From: Hygrophila difformis
Taxonomy: Eukaryota; Streptophyta; Magnoliopsida; Lamiales; Acanthaceae
DNA: 64,000 nt
Assembly (NCBI GenBank): GCA_030278955.1
Contig: JAOANR010000010.1
Span: forward strand, 27,158,174-27,222,173
Direction: 5' to 3'
The position numbers and the translations under genes are program-made. Below are positions 1-12,212 of the stretch, one piece after another. The stretch's first letter is position 1. Each line of letters starts with the position of its first letter. A model generated the notes under the pieces. It had not been told where the DNA came from and did no database searches. It worked only from the letters and a program-made list of their open reading frames with translations.

Positions 1-558
1 CGGCTAAACTTGTTGACATCGCGATTTTTATCGTGAAACTTTGAAATACAAATCGCGGAATGTAATGGGGATTCTAAATTAAATGTTTAAACTAGATTAA
101 ATGATATTGTTGTCAAATTTTTAAATTATTTAAATGCTTTATTTAAGTTATGGCTATTATTTTGAACCATGTGATCGGTGTTATTAAATAGAGCCTGAGA
201 TAAATTATGCTATTGGATATGGATTAGATGAAACTAAATATATGTTATTAATCATGCTTTTGTTAAATTATTAAACTTATGGCTTTTAAACCTTACAGTC
301 ATGCATGTGTTAACTTACTCAGCAATTTTGTTGACCAAAACCATTTTTATCATTTCTTTACAGAATATGTGGAATGAGCCTGTGTTATTATGAGCAACGA
401 ATCATGCATGGGATTTTGGGGATTGTTATTTTTTGCTTTTAAATTTCGTACTTAGACTATATTATGAACGGGCCTGTTTAACCCGTGTTTTGGCCATGTC
501 GGCCCGTGATTTATATTTTCCGCTGCGATAATGTACTAAACTAAATATTTCCGCTGCG
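1..558 (+). mobile_element. Partial LTR, same family as the 31274-42452 element
   Basis: This stretch follows 33157-33695 and 41735-42275, the 3' part of the LTRs of the intact Ty3 element, in the same orientation. Shared landmarks are CGGCTAAACTTGTTGACATC at the start and the doubled TTTCCGCTGCG at the end. It differs by small insertions, such as extra bases near 85-95, 118-125 and 385-395. It is therefore a separate, older copy, cut at the left by the window edge and at the right by the gap. Whether it is a solo LTR or part of a whole element cannot be seen. Confidence 0.85.
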
Positions 559-1058
559 NNNNNNNNNNNNNNNNNNNNNNNNNNNNNNNNNNNNNNNNNN
601 NNNNNNNNNNNNNNNNNNNNNNNNNNNNNNNNNNNNNNNNNNNNNNNNNNNNNNNNNNNNNNNNNNNNNNNNNNNNNNNNNNNNNNNNNNNNNNNNNNNN
701 NNNNNNNNNNNNNNNNNNNNNNNNNNNNNNNNNNNNNNNNNNNNNNNNNNNNNNNNNNNNNNNNNNNNNNNNNNNNNNNNNNNNNNNNNNNNNNNNNNNN
801 NNNNNNNNNNNNNNNNNNNNNNNNNNNNNNNNNNNNNNNNNNNNNNNNNNNNNNNNNNNNNNNNNNNNNNNNNNNNNNNNNNNNNNNNNNNNNNNNNNNN
901 NNNNNNNNNNNNNNNNNNNNNNNNNNNNNNNNNNNNNNNNNNNNNNNNNNNNNNNNNNNNNNNNNNNNNNNNNNNNNNNNNNNNNNNNNNNNNNNNNNNN
1001 NNNNNNNNNNNNNNNNNNNNNNNNNNNNNNNNNNNNNNNNNNNNNNNNNNNNNNNNNN
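559..1058. other. Assembly gap (500 N)
   Basis: A run of exactly 500 N, probably a placeholder of arbitrary length. It joins two unrelated repeats (a plus-strand LTR on the left, a minus-strand LTR on the right), so the junction is not established by sequence. Confidence 0.98.
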
Positions 1059-1722
1059 AAAGGATAGGGAAGCAAATCAAACCAAAGATCAACAAGAGAA
1101 AGCAAACACGCCCACACGCCACACGTCGTATCCTCAATTCTTCATCAATCCAAAGTGTTGATTGTAATCATCTTGGAGAGCTTCAGATCCAAGTTGATGG
1201 AGTTTGCCCAAGAATGAGCATGGTGTGATCCCCCGGAAGAGAGAAACTTGCAAAAATGCAAAGTATTTTTGATTCAAGAAAAGATGCCCACATTGTGAGG
1301 TGAGGACATACATATATAGGTCCAAGGGTCCCCACATGTTTACAACACTTAAACATAACTTAAGAAAATAAGTGCATTATCCTAACATCAGTTTGTGCAC
1401 TATATTACATGGTTAGTGCACTATATTAAACTAGAACAACACAAAAAGAACAACAAAAATAGGCCTGGGTGGCACCATAAAAGAGGGCACGGGTCCAGCT
1501 ACCAAATGTCGGTCGGTCCATCTAGATGGATCCCGGGCTTTCTTCCGGATTGTACTGAAAGCAACATCTTGGGTCCAGATTGGCATCCTATGGCCTTCAG
1601 CATGTCATCATCAAAGTTTTGCTTCAGTAGTTCAGAAATTTGGAAAGTGAACTTCTTGGCTCGAATCCTCGAACAAGGACCAGTGGAAAATTGTAAGTGC
1701 TACAAGTTGCGGCTTCCATGCA
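1059..1722 (-). repeat. 3' LTR of the minus-strand Ty3 element (truncated by gap)
   Basis: Directly repeated at 7998-8651. The inner boundary is at CTTCCATGCA (1713-1722), so on the minus strand the LTR opens with TG right after a purine-rich tract. The minus strand has a TATATA core near 1306-1322, also present in the other LTR. Confidence 0.88.
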
Positions 1723-1742
1723 TTCCCTCCCACCTTCGGGAA
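1723..1742 (-). other. Polypurine tract of the minus-strand Ty3 element
   Basis: On the minus strand this reads as a purine-rich GAAGGTGGGAGGGAA immediately before the TG that opens the 3' LTR. That is the position and composition of a plus-strand primer for LTR retrotransposons. Confidence 0.7.
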
Positions 1743-4700
1743 GGTTTGATTCATCAACCGAAAAGAGTCTTCCTCGTCCCGTTCGAGCAGTACAAGATCT
1801 GCAACATTAAAACTAGGATTAATGTTCCCATACTCATCAGGTAATTCTAATTTATATGCATTATCATTAATCCTTTCTAAAACTTTAAAAGGTCCATCTC
1901 CTCGTGGAGATATGTTGTTTGAGTCTCTTTGTTGGGAATCTCTCCTTCCTCAGATGAAGCCACACCCAGTCGCCTGGCTTCAGCACCAATTTCTTTCTAC
2001 CCCCGGTCCATGGTACTTGGCATATGACTCCGCAGACTTGATCAGGCTATCTTTAACTTTCTGGTGCAGTTCCTTGATAGCTCTAGCCCTGTTCTTGCCA
2101 TTAACCTTAAGATGTTCATTGCTAGGCAATGGCAGAAGATCAATTGGAGTCAGGGGGTTAAAACCATAAACAACCTCAAAAGGGGACATGTGAGTTGAAC
2201 TATGGATATGCCTATTGTATGCAAATTCAATGTATGGGCAGCCATTCATCCTAACTTTTGTAATTAGAAGCAGTAATAGTACGAAAGTAAGTTACCTAGA
2301 ACCCTGTTGACAGCTTCAGTCTGGCCATCGGTTTGAGGGTGGAATGTGGTTGAAAACAACAACCTCGTGCCAATCTCACTCCATAGGGACTTTTAAAAGT
2401 AGCTAATGAACTTCACGTCTCTGTCAGACACAATTGACTTTGGAATTCCATGCAACCCTCACGATCTCCCTGAAAAACAACCTTGCAACGTGTAGTGCAT
2501 CATTAGTTTTTGTGCAAGGCAAGAAATGAGCCATCTTTGAAAATCGATCTACCACCACAAATATTGAATCTTTTCCTCTTGCAGTTCGTGGTAGTCCAAG
2601 CACAAAATCCATAGAGATATCCAACCACGGTCCAGTTGGAACAGGTAATGCTTGATACAATCCATGAGGCTTTACCGTGGACTTGGCTTTTAAGCACACA
2701 ATGCACTTTGCAATAAAATCTTCAACATGTTTTCTCATACCCAGGCCAATAAAACTTCTCTGATAAAATCTCAGCTGTAGCATTCTTCCTAAAATGTCCC
2801 ATTAGTTGTCCATTATGGGCCTCTTGAATTAGCAAATCACGAACTGAGCCCCTGGGAATACACAGCTTGTTCTCCCGATATAGAAAATCATCCAATCTAG
2901 AAAACTCCTTGAAAGCATGTACCTCAGTCTCTCGGTATGCTTCTTCAAATCAGGATCCGTTGCATATAGAGCTTTGATGTGCTCGAATCCTAGTAAGTGA
3001 GTTGTGGCAAGAGCAGCAAGGGTCGCCCTTCTAGACAAAGCATCTGCGACAATATTATCTTTTCCCTTTTTATAGCGAATAACATAAGGGAATCCTTCAA
3101 TGAACTGACTCCATCGCGCATCACGCTTACTAAGTTGATCTTGACCCCGAATATGCTTCAAGGTTTCATGATCTGTGTTGATCACAAATTCTCGACCTCG
3201 AAGGTAATGTTGCCACACTCGAAGAGACCTAACCACAGCATAAAGTTCTTTATCATAAGTAGAATAATTTAACTACGCACCTGAGAACTTTTCGCTGTGA
3301 TAAGCAATCGGTCTTCCTTCCTGAATTAACACTGCTCCCATCCCCGTCCCTGATGCATCACATTCAACTTCGAACGGTAGATCAAAATTTGGCAATGCAA
3401 GTACTGGAGCATGTGTCAGCTTCTCTTTCAATGATCCAAATGCCTTTTCTTCTGTTGGCCCCCACTTAAAAGGATTGTCCTTTTTAAGTAGCGTTGTAAG
3501 GGGTGCGGCAATCACACTGAACTGTGCAACAAAACGACGAAAAAATCCACAAAGTCCTAAAAACTGGCGGATCTCATGCACATTCTTTGGCGGTGGCCAA
3601 TCAGAAATGGCTTTCACTTTGGCTTCATCAACCTTAAGACCTCCCTGTCCAACTACAAATCCTAAGAAGTTCAGCTCCCTTTGCATGAAAGGTACACTTC
3701 TCCATGTTGACATAAAGCTTCACTTCTCGCAACATGTTTATGACATGTTGGACATGAGAAATGTGATCAGATTCACTAGAACTATAAATCAAAATATCGT
3801 CAAAATTAACTACAACAAATTTGCCAATGAAAGAATGAAGAGTCTCATTCATGAGACGCATAAATGTAGACGGAGCATTGGTTAAACCAAATGGCATGAC
3901 GAGCCATTCGTATAAGCCGAACTTGGTCTTAAAAGCCGTCTTCCATTCATCTCCGGGTTTGACTCAGATTTGATGGTAGCCACCTTCTAAGGTCGATCTT
4001 TGAAAATATGTTTGCATGTCCAAGCTCGTCCAACATATCATCAAGGCGTGGGATCGGGTGCCGGTACTTGATCGTGATGGCATTAACTGCACGACAATCT
4101 ACGCACATTCTCCAAGTGCTATTTTTCTTTGGAACTAAGAGCACTGGTACCGCACAAGGTGACAAGCTTTCTCGCACCCATCCTTTATCAAATAGACTCT
4201 GAACTTGCTTCTGAATTTCCTTAGTCTCTTCGGGACTCATTCGGTATGCTGGCCGATTTGGAATTGAAGTTCCAGGCACAAAATCGATCTGGTGTTCAAT
4301 GCCTCTCAAAGGTGGTAAGCCTGGTGGAACATCTTCAGGAAACACATCTTTATTTTGTTCCAGCATCCTAGAAAAATTCACAGGCAATTCAGATGTGGTA
4401 TTGCAAGTTCTTTTAATTAAATCAACAGGTTTATAATAAGCAAGGAAACAGTAACCTGTTGTGTCGTCGCCTTGAATAGCTTGTTTGAAATCTGTCTTTG
4501 TTAGCAGGAGGCAAGTTTCGGATGAAACATCACAAATTTCCACGGTTGAGACCTTGATTTTACCCCTTTGCTTTGCTTTATGCTCCTCCTCTTTTTTCTT
4601 CATATTCTCCCTAAGTATCTCCTGGTCTAACTTTATGATTCTAGGAGGGAGTGGCTTTATAGTGTAGGTCCTGTTACAATATATAAAACTTAAGGAATTG

Positions 4701-4867
4701 GCACGACCCCTATATGTGACATCTCTATCATACAACCATGGTCGGCCTAAAAGAACATGACATGCGGTCATTGGTACCACATCACAAGTGATCTTCTCAG
4801 AATATGAACCCATCTTGATAGGAACTTTAGCTCTTTGGTTCATCTTCAGTGTTCCATTGTCATTCAT
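1743..4867 (-). pseudogene. Ty3/gypsy pol remnant (PR-RT-RNase H-integrase)
   Basis: In minus-strand order: the protease tail (HVLLGRPWL near 4750); RT from about 4330 with YRMSPEETKEIQ, a CVDCRAVN block and FSKIDL; RT palm FDDILIYSS near 3790; RNase H from about 3400 (ECDASGTG, then TDHETLKH and VADALSRR near 3030); the integrase core [11 protein letters not shown] near 2590; and an integrase tail at 1745-1975 reading WLHLRKERFP and GDGPFKVLERIND. The frame breaks at about 4880, 3950, 3700 and 3240 and within the integrase, so no single polyprotein can be made. The FDDI motif replaces the common YVDD/FIDD form. Confidence 0.88.
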
Positions 4868-4898
4868 CCAGTGAAGATGGTATGGCTTCGGATGATCT

Positions 4899-6179
4899 TC
4901 AGTTGGTAGTCCTAGCCTCGCGAATCACATAAGTACTAAACACATTAGTACAACTACCATTATCAACAATAACAGAAGCCAATTCACCGTTTAAATCACA
5001 ATGACAATGAAAGAGATTCTCCCTTTGTTCATCAAGTGGTGGATCAACTTTATCTGCACTGAGAGATCTCATGGCCACGAAGGTGGTTAAGACTCTTTCT
5101 TCTTCTTCAATGATCTCGTGGTAACCACTGACTTCTTCAATGGTAGGAGGTTCCGGTTCTCCTTCAATTTCTTCTTCATCTGATTCCAAAATTTTCAAAT
5201 GACCACTTTCCAGAATTGCGACTCTTTTGGTGAAAGGGCACTCATTTGCATAATGTCCTTTCCTTTGACATTTAAAGCACATGACATCTTTAATGTCTCT
5301 TCGTGGTCTTTCATGTTGTTCCTTAGGTGCTGGAGGTTTATACACCTTGAACTCTTTTGCAAGCTCAAATCCTTTCGGCTTGTTGGACTTATCTTCAGGT
5401 TTGGGCCATGATCTGTTGTTCCAATTCTTTGTGGGCCACGGCTTGCTAGAACTAGATGAAGTATTCCCAAAAGTGATTCGTGGTGCCCGACCTTTGTGCT
5501 GAGATTCAAACTTGGCTGCTAGATGCACTAAGTCCTCAGTATGTTCATAGCCTCGAAGATCAACCTCATCACGAATATCCTTTCTGAGCCCTTCCATAAA
5601 CCTGGTATTGGTGATTTCCTCATCCTCTCTAACCCCTGCACGTGTCATTAACTTCTCCATTTCCTGGTAGTACTCGTGCACTGTCTTGTTTCCCTGGGTC
5701 AGAGTTTGCACCTTATGATACAAGTCCTTTCTGTAGTGGGAAGGCACAAATCGCTGCTGCATTAGTCGAATAAGATCATCCCAAGTCTCGGTTGGCCTAA
5801 AACCACGTTCCCTGATTTCCTTTGCGGTTTTTTGCCACCAAGCCAAAGCATAATCCTTGAACTGTGTAACTGCAATCTGTACTTTCCTCTTTTCTGAATA
5901 GTTGTGACATTCAAATATCAACTCCATTGAATCTTTCCACTCAATAAACTCGGCTGGATCTGGAGTTCCTTTGAAGATTGGAATGTCGAATTTGATCCCT
6001 TTGATTTCTGATTCATCATCCTGATTATTAATGCGTCGGCCTCTTTGAGCTCTTGGTCCTCGAGGTAACGCTGCTGCAGGAGGGTGTGCCTGCCTAACTC
6101 TCCTAATGTTTTGCTGGTGGTCCTCCTCGCCTATCAAAATGTCCCTCGAGTTCTTCCTCGGCCACGGCCATGTCATCAT
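4899..6179 (-). pseudogene. Ty3/gypsy Gag with start of protease
   Basis: An open frame of 426 codons. Residues about 65-230 form a retrotransposon Gag domain (EFIEWKDSMELIF, ALAWWQKTA, VHEYYQEMEKL). A CCHC zinc knuckle follows (CFKCQRKGHYANEC, residues about 300-313), then an acidic stretch and the protease active-site region VIVDNGSCTNV near residue 409. The family usually has D-S-G or D-G-G there; here the second residue is N. A frameshift close to 4880 separates it from the rest of pol. Gag packages element RNA into cytoplasmic particles. Because the element is broken downstream, I treat this as a relic even though gag itself is open. Confidence 0.85.
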
Positions 6180-7918
6180 CGAGATTATTTCTCACTGTGT
6201 TCACTATCCGGATTGTTATGGGCGGTATCTGGAGCTGGCAGTTCTATATCACCTGTTAAGTGTCTCTGAACCATCCTAACAGCATGTTGTTCAACTGTTT
6301 GTCCGTATTGTCTCAGGGCGGGTAGTAACTTCAGTATACAACCCCTCAATTTGACTATCAACCTTGTTATTCATATCATCCATTCGCTTATCGAGGTTAT
6401 CCGTTTTCACACTGAGTGATTGAAGGACGCTGATAATGTCTGAATTAGATGATCCGGATATACCTGTCATTTCTTCTTCTTCTTTTTTTTCTCTTTTGTT
6501 TTTGTTTTTTTTTTTGTTTTTTTTTGTTTTTTTTTCTCTTTTTTTTTTCTTTTTTTTTGCTTTTCCCCTTTTTTTCTTCTTTTTTTTCTTTTTTTTTCAG
6601 AATAACAATATATGTATAAAAGTGTTAGTAAAAAACAAACAAAGAAAAATGACACTCGAAGAAATCACAAGAGTCTTACAACCAAATGTTCAAGCTTGGA
6701 TTTGTCCACAACCGGTCCGATGCTTCCGCAATAGATTTCAATCACACCTTGATAGTGGGAATTGAGGATAGAGTTTGCATACGCACAATGCAAGAACCAG
6801 AATTGCTATTGTTCGACTCGATGAAATAAAAGCAAGGAGTGTATGCACAATGTAATGTAAGGAATTATGTTCCGGATATTAATCGACAATTGATCCAATA
6901 ATTCCAATCCTCAATATAAAAGTGAACTCACTAAAATATAAAAAGTGGTAGCTCACAGCATTCAACTCTCGGATATTTTATTACACACTGATAATTCCCA
7001 AATCAAGTTGACAGCAAGCATAAAGGAATGGTGTTGTGGGTCCCGCAGGTGCAACAATTTTCTCAAAAATTTGGTTTGTCACGTGCACTTGAGAAAAAGA
7101 AAAGACTCCCACACCACTCTTGTTTAATACAGCCAACAACTTCGACTTTGAGATTAATTTGCTGCCAAACGGTACCCGTTCAATCAAACACTCATTAATG
7201 TTCCATCTACCAAGTGCCCTTAATAATTATCCCTAGTAAACTTTTGAAATCAACCGACAATGGGGACTTTATGGATAAGATTTTGAAGGCTCAAGAAATT
7301 TTTTGAATTTTAAGATGACTTGTTTGAAGATCATGAAAAATATGAACTCTCAAGAACACTCAAAATTTCACTCTTTGGAATTTTAGATGCAATATATCCA
7401 AGTAAGCTCAAGAACAAGTTTCCAAAGCATAACATGAAACATACTAGATGTCACGATGTGTGAAAGCTAGCAAAAACACTCAAACATGAAGATCGAAGAG
7501 CAAAACATGGGCTGAGTTCAAGAACCTGTTGAAGATGGGATGAAGATGGTGATGAACACTAAGAACAACCCAAAATCTTCAAAAATTCATAGAACATGAT
7601 TCCATTGGCCAAATTTTTCAAATCTTATATGAATCTTTAAGTAATCGAGCTAATGATTCCATTTGGACAAGAACAACACATACACTTCAATAGGCCATAA
7701 CATTGTCATACGAACTCGAAATTGAGCATATCATATATGAAAATTCATCTACTCGACGAGAAGATTCTAAATATACGCCCAGATTTTCAACACTCCAAAT
7801 ATTCAGTTCGGAAATGGCCAAAACAGATTCTGTCCAGATTTTCAGATTTTTTTTTGATTTTTTTTTTTTTTGGTTATTATGGATTTTGATGACGAACACA
7901 AGAAAGATCCTATCTTAG
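6180..7918 (-). other. Untranslated leader of the minus-strand Ty3 element, with long A-rich tract
   Basis: This lies between the primer-binding site and gag and has no convincing long frame. From 6470 to 6600 the plus strand is almost pure T with a few C and G (minus strand: an A-rich tract that would encode lysine). A second T tract is at 7848-7872. The remainder shows no recognisable gene. Confidence 0.7.
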
Positions 7919-7930
7919 GCTCTGATACCA
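7919..7930 (-). other. Primer-binding site (initiator tRNA-Met type)
   Basis: The minus strand reads TGGTATCAGAGC, complementary to the 3' end of plant initiator methionine tRNA and the usual minus-strand DNA primer site in this group. It lies just downstream of the 5' LTR on the minus strand. Confidence 0.85.
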
Positions 7931-8651
7931 AATTCTAAACTACTGCCATGGATCATAGGATACATTCTTGCAAGGAAGGAACAACAGACAAGGAATTAAA
8001 AAGGATAGGGAAGCAAATCAAACTAAAGATCAACAAGAGAAAGCAAACACGCCCACACGTCGTATCCTCAATTCTTCATCAATCCAAAGTGTTGATTGTA
8101 ATCATCTTGGAGAGCTTCAGATCCAAGTTGATGGAGTTCGCCCAAGAATGAGCATGGTGTGATCCCCCGGAATAGAGAAACTTGCAAAAATGCAAAGTAT
8201 TTTTGATTCAAGAAAAGATGCCCACATTGTGAGGTGAGGACATACATATATAGGTCCAAGGGTCCCCACATGTTTACAACACTTAAACATAACTTAAGAA
8301 AAATAAGTGCATTATCCTAACATAAGTTTGTGCACTATATTACATGGTTAGTGCACTATATTAAACTAGAACAATACAAAAAGAACAATAAAAGATAGGC
8401 CTGGGTGCACCATAAAAGAGGGCACGGGTCAGCTACCAAATGTTGGGTCCATCTAGATGGATCCCGGGCTTTCTTCCGGATTGTACTGAAGCAACATCTT
8501 GGGTCCAGATTGGCATCCTATGGCCTTCAGCATCTCATCATCAAAGTTTTGCTTCAGTAGTTTAGAAATTTGGAAAGTGAACTTCTTGGCTCGATTCCTC
8601 GAACAAGGACCAGTGGAAAATGTAAGTGCTACAGTTGCGGCTTCCATGCCA
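7931..8651 (-). repeat. 5' LTR of the minus-strand Ty3 element
   Basis: Direct repeat of 1059-1722. The outer end is at CCATGCCA (8644-8651). The inner end is uncertain: it either abuts the primer site at 7931 or starts at the first TG (7944). The likely target duplication on this side is TAAGT (8652-8656); its partner would be in the gap. Confidence 0.82.
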
Positions 8652-9042
8652 TAAGTTAAATTAGAATTTTAGTTATTCTCAAATCATATTAAAAGTGTTC
8701 ACTTTTACTATTCTGCACAAATTCCAGTACACTTTTAATTTTCTACACAAAGTCCCTAGCATTTCTTTAATTCTTAATATTTCAAAATTGGTACAAATAA
8801 AAATTTTATAAAATATATATTATGAAACTACACGATTAAACGGTTCTAATAAGATCACACTTGAATATTTTTCTCCAATTGTATCATTACATAATATTAA
8901 GTCAAAGTTAAACAATAAACAGTATCAAAATTCATTAGAATCTTAAACACAAAATGCATACACCACTTTAACTACTAAACCCCACTACCTAAATTACCGT
9001 GTTCAAAAGAAAGTGGTCATATTTCGCAGGACGGAGGGAGTA
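8652..9042. mobile_element. AT-rich stretch ending in a Stowaway-like terminal sequence
   Basis: The right end reads ACGGAGGGAG followed by TA (9031-9042), the terminal motif and TA target of Stowaway (Tc1/Mariner) MITEs. No matching left end is visible before 8652, so the left arm is lost, perhaps because the Ty3 element inserted in it. No coding potential. Confidence 0.45.
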
Positions 9043-9890
9043 ACACTGATAGAAAATTGCAAGGCCCTCCACAACCTACAGCTAGAGAATGGATTAAAGT
9101 GGTGAAGAAAAGGAACACTGGCCTAAAAAAGAAAGGAGAATTGGAGGCCAGCTTTAGTGGGCTAAAGAGTCAAGGAGGAGGGCATAAATCAGAGGGCCCA
9201 TTACTGAAGACAAGGCCAGAAAGGGTGTGATGAAAACCTTACAAATAATATCCAATACGGTGGGCAAGAGGGATTGGCTCAGAAAGATCGGTCAAAGCCG
9301 AGTGGCCCGTAGACCAACACACATAAAGGAAGCGGCTGCCTTGGCTGGGGAAGAGAAGGCAAATGCTAAGAGGCAGTGTTCGACAACTCCCACAAAAACA
9401 GATGGAGAGACACAGAAAGGGGGTATCGATTGTGGGGAGGTGGCTGGGACCAGTAATGTGGATAAAACACCGGCTGTCGACGAAGACCTGGTCATGGCGG
9501 AAGGGAGGGATTATTGGTGACTCCACTAGAAGAAATTTTCGAGTTGTTTTATGTTGTATTGCTCCAGACAATTTGATCAATATTGAACCCCAGTCGCAAA
9601 GAAATAAGGTGACGGATTGTCGCACTAAGAAGGATGGCGATTTGAAGGAGAGGTTCTTTACCACTTGGGCGTTCCCGCCGGATTTCAACTTGGGAGATGT
9701 TACTGCAGGACGCCTAGGGTGTTTGTTAGCATAGTTTCTTATCTTATGTTATTATGTTCCTTGCTTGTCTTTTGCTCTTTTCGTCTCTTCCTCTGTGTTG
9801 TTTTCTTTTTGTTTCCTTCTTTTGTATTTTTGTGTGGTGTTTGTATTTTCTCCGGTCATTGAATTGGCCTACCAAAAAAACAAAAGCAAA
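9043..9890 (+). mobile_element. LINE-like remnant (ORF1 tail and 3' end)
   Basis: A translated segment beginning AREWIKVVKKRN (near 9085) resembles the linker after the zinc knuckle in plant LINE ORF1; compare YGEWKMVVRRRGR in the LINE near 56010. The region then gives basic, low-complexity protein with stops and frameshifts, a T-rich stretch from 9725 and an A-rich tail from 9877. The 3' A tail is what a retroposed copy would show. No endonuclease or RT domain is seen, so the assignment is tentative. Confidence 0.35.
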
Positions 9891-10194
9891 AAAAAAAGAA
9901 AAAAAAATTAGTTCATATAATATCAACATCCTCACGTGTACTCTACATCTAAGCCAAGTCATTTTAAACAATAACAATTATACTAAATAATTTAAACAAT
10001 GGCAATAATTTTTTGTTAGGGTTAAATTTTATTCAAGTCCTCCAATGGTATGAATTAAAATCTTAGACCTATTTATTGGAATAAAAAAACACTAATTAAA
10101 GATTAGTGTCCCTGTAAACTTTTTTGTAAAAAAACAATCAATAAATATGAAAATAAATAAATAATCAACCATAAAGTGGAACTTTTTCTAATTT
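9891..10194. other. AT-rich spacer, nothing recognised
   Basis: No open frame, RNA gene or clear repeat was found here. Confidence 0.5.
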
Positions 10195-11638
10195 TTACTT
10201 TGCCCGCAAAACAAGGCAACTGGTTTCTTTCATTAAGTCATCAAAAATGCCCGATAGGTAGGAGTTAAGAATCGAGTACATCTTAACCCGTCTATCTTCC
10301 AACGATGGCTTTATACGTTGAGCTTGTGGTGGCATTGTTTTTCCGGTTGTCACAGGCTCCTTCCCATGTACCTTCACAAAAGTGACGCTTGTTGCCACTA
10401 CATCTTTTGTTGGCAAGTTTGACTTTTGTTTGCCTCCCTTTTTTCCATTCAACTTCATTATTCGTACGAGGTTGATGAATGGGCGAACCACAAGCTCCAC
10501 TTGATGAAAAACTTATCTCCATGGCGTGAGCATGAGTTCCATGTTCCTCAAATGTTCGGTGACGAATGTCTTGTAGGATATATAGAACAGCCCATTGCAT
10601 GCCTTGGATGCACATATCTATTGCCAAAGTCTCAGATAAACGATCCATGTAATTCAGGCTTAGACTTCTCGAGCAGTTGATGTAGTCAATCACCGGTTCA
10701 TCTTGTGATTGTCGCGTATTCGTTAGTTATATCATGTTAACGGTACGCCAGATGTTATAAAAACGGTTCAAGAATTCTTGCTCGAGTTGGTCTCAACTGT
10801 CGATGTTGCTAAGCTCCAAGTCAGTATACAGTCGAACTCATTTGCCTTTAATGAGCGCGAGAACTATTTGAAAAGTTGATCTCCAAACGTACCCGCTTCA
10901 TTGCGTGTCTCTACGAAGTGGGCAATGTTTTGTTTGGGGTTCCCTTTGTCGTCAAATGGTTGGAATCTTAGGTGGTTGATAGCCAGTCGGCATCCTCAAT
11001 GAGTCGATGCGGGCAGTGTATGACTTGAAATACGTCATGGAGGATTTTAAGCATGCCGAGACTACTTCTTTCAGTCTCCCCATGATGAACTCTCTCAGTT
11101 GATCATCAGTGATGAGGCCTTCTAGGGTGATTTGGATTTCAACAGTTATCTTTCCCTTTGCCGAAGCACCTTGTTGGGAAGTGTCTACCTCTTCGTAGAT
11201 CTCTATGGGCTTATTGTTCACCGCTTGGCCACCATTTAAGCCTTCCAGCTTGTTTAGGATTATCTTGCAATTCAGATTTCTTTTCAAGCAATTCCGTGAT
11301 TCGTAAGATTAGTTATTTGCTCTTCAGGAGTGCTCATCTGGGTTGTCATCGCAACAGCATGATGTAGGGGCGGATGTTTCCTCTTGCTCTCCACGCGGGC
11401 TTGATGGTGTAGGGGATTCCAGTGCATTAGGATTGCTCTCTTCCAACAATGACATATTTGGATCAATTTCCTTTACGCGTGCATCATCTGCAAACCTATA
11501 GTCTTTTTCATGTTTCTTATGGTGACTCTGAGTGTGGCAGCACCTGATGTTGAAGAGTTGCTCCTGGAAGTTTTGTTAGTCGTGATCCTTAAGGCCATTG
11601 AATTTCGTTGACGCTGATTGAAGGAGATGAAAGGCAAG
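10195..11638 (-). pseudogene. Tat-lineage Ty3/gypsy gag remnant
   Basis: Three fragments in different frames match the Gag of Tat-type Ty3 elements. At 10952-11287 there is an N-terminal part ending DSLRMPTGYQPPK (family pattern RIDxLxMPxGYQPPKF). At 10292-10693 is MIDYINCSRSLSLN, then MCIQGMQWAVLYILQ and RTFEEHGTHAHAMEIS. At 10195-10300 a piece reads YSILNSYLSGIFDDLM. The segment between 10700 and 10950 is badly decayed. No protease or RT follows, so the copy is truncated at about 10195. It reads towards lower coordinates from a primer-like site and LTR at 11639-12212. Confidence 0.7.
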
Positions 11639-11657
11639 TGTCCCACTAGGTGTGCCA
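11639..11657 (-). other. Primer-binding-site-like sequence of the Tat-type remnant
   Basis: The minus strand reads TGGCACACCTAGTGGGACA directly after the LTR. Tat-type elements carry a TTTTGGCACGCC-like sequence at this junction. It fits a tRNA primer site, but the tRNA is not identified. Confidence 0.5.
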
Positions 11658-11661
11658 AAAT

Positions 11662-12212
11662 TTACAGTGCAATCAAATGCGAGACAAGAAAACTATAAAC
11701 AATTTTATTAATTTGAAATAAAAAAAAAAGCTTACAAATTACATAATTTAAATATCAAAAGAAATTAGGAAATCAAACTATATGGGTTCGACTTCTGTGA
11801 CTCCTTTGATTCCTTCAACCTTGAAGACTTCGAAGTGTTTTTGTGCTTCTTCTCCGGCTCCTAAGAATTTCTGTAGCGTTTTGCTGTTATAGGATTATGT
11901 ATCCCTAATTTGTCAATGGATGCCTCTATTTATAGAGGATATATAGTGGATGATGGGCCGATTTCTATGAGTCGACCCATTGCGAGCGTCCATTGGTTTA
12001 TATGGCATGTGGGTCTTCTATTTTGATTGTTCTATGCTAGTCCAATATAAGTCCATTTAGCTCCATTTAGCATGTTGGATCCAAATAGCCCATTTGAACA
12101 TTACAAATTATTCCAAGCATTTATTTTATTTAAAATTCTGTAAGTAATTAATATTTCATGTTAAAATAACATGTGCCCATTTTTATCGGCAAATAAATTT
12201 CACGTGTTTACA
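11662..12212 (-). repeat. LTR of the Tat-type remnant
   Basis: Bounded on the minus strand by TGTAAACACG at 12212 and by the primer-like site at 11657. A TATA element CTCTATAAATAGAG lies at 11924-11937 on the minus strand. The partner LTR is not in the window, so the limits rest on the primer site and the TG start only. Confidence 0.5.

Larger units (their letters stand above)
1059..8651 (-). mobile_element. Degenerate Ty3/gypsy LTR retrotransposon (minus strand)
   Basis: The order on the minus strand is 5' LTR (about 7931-8651), primer-binding site, a long A-rich leader, gag, protease, reverse transcriptase, RNase H, integrase, polypurine tract and 3' LTR (1059-1722, its outer end lost in the gap). 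RT before RNase H before integrase is the Ty3/gypsy order. The pol sequences ([25 protein letters not shown] in the integrase tail) resemble CRM/Reina-type chromoviruses, but I see no chromodomain after the integrase. The two LTRs differ by many indels and the coding region has several frameshifts and stops, so the copy is old and cannot move by itself. If both LTRs are about 710 bp, the left end falls near 1010, inside the gap. Confidence 0.9.

Noticed and set aside
541..1137. Open frames of almost 200 codons across the gap
   Set aside because: They consist almost entirely of unknown bases; no coding evidence.
6436..6765. Phenylalanine-rich or lysine-rich frames
   Set aside because: They are the T-rich homopolymer tract read in different frames within the retroelement leader.
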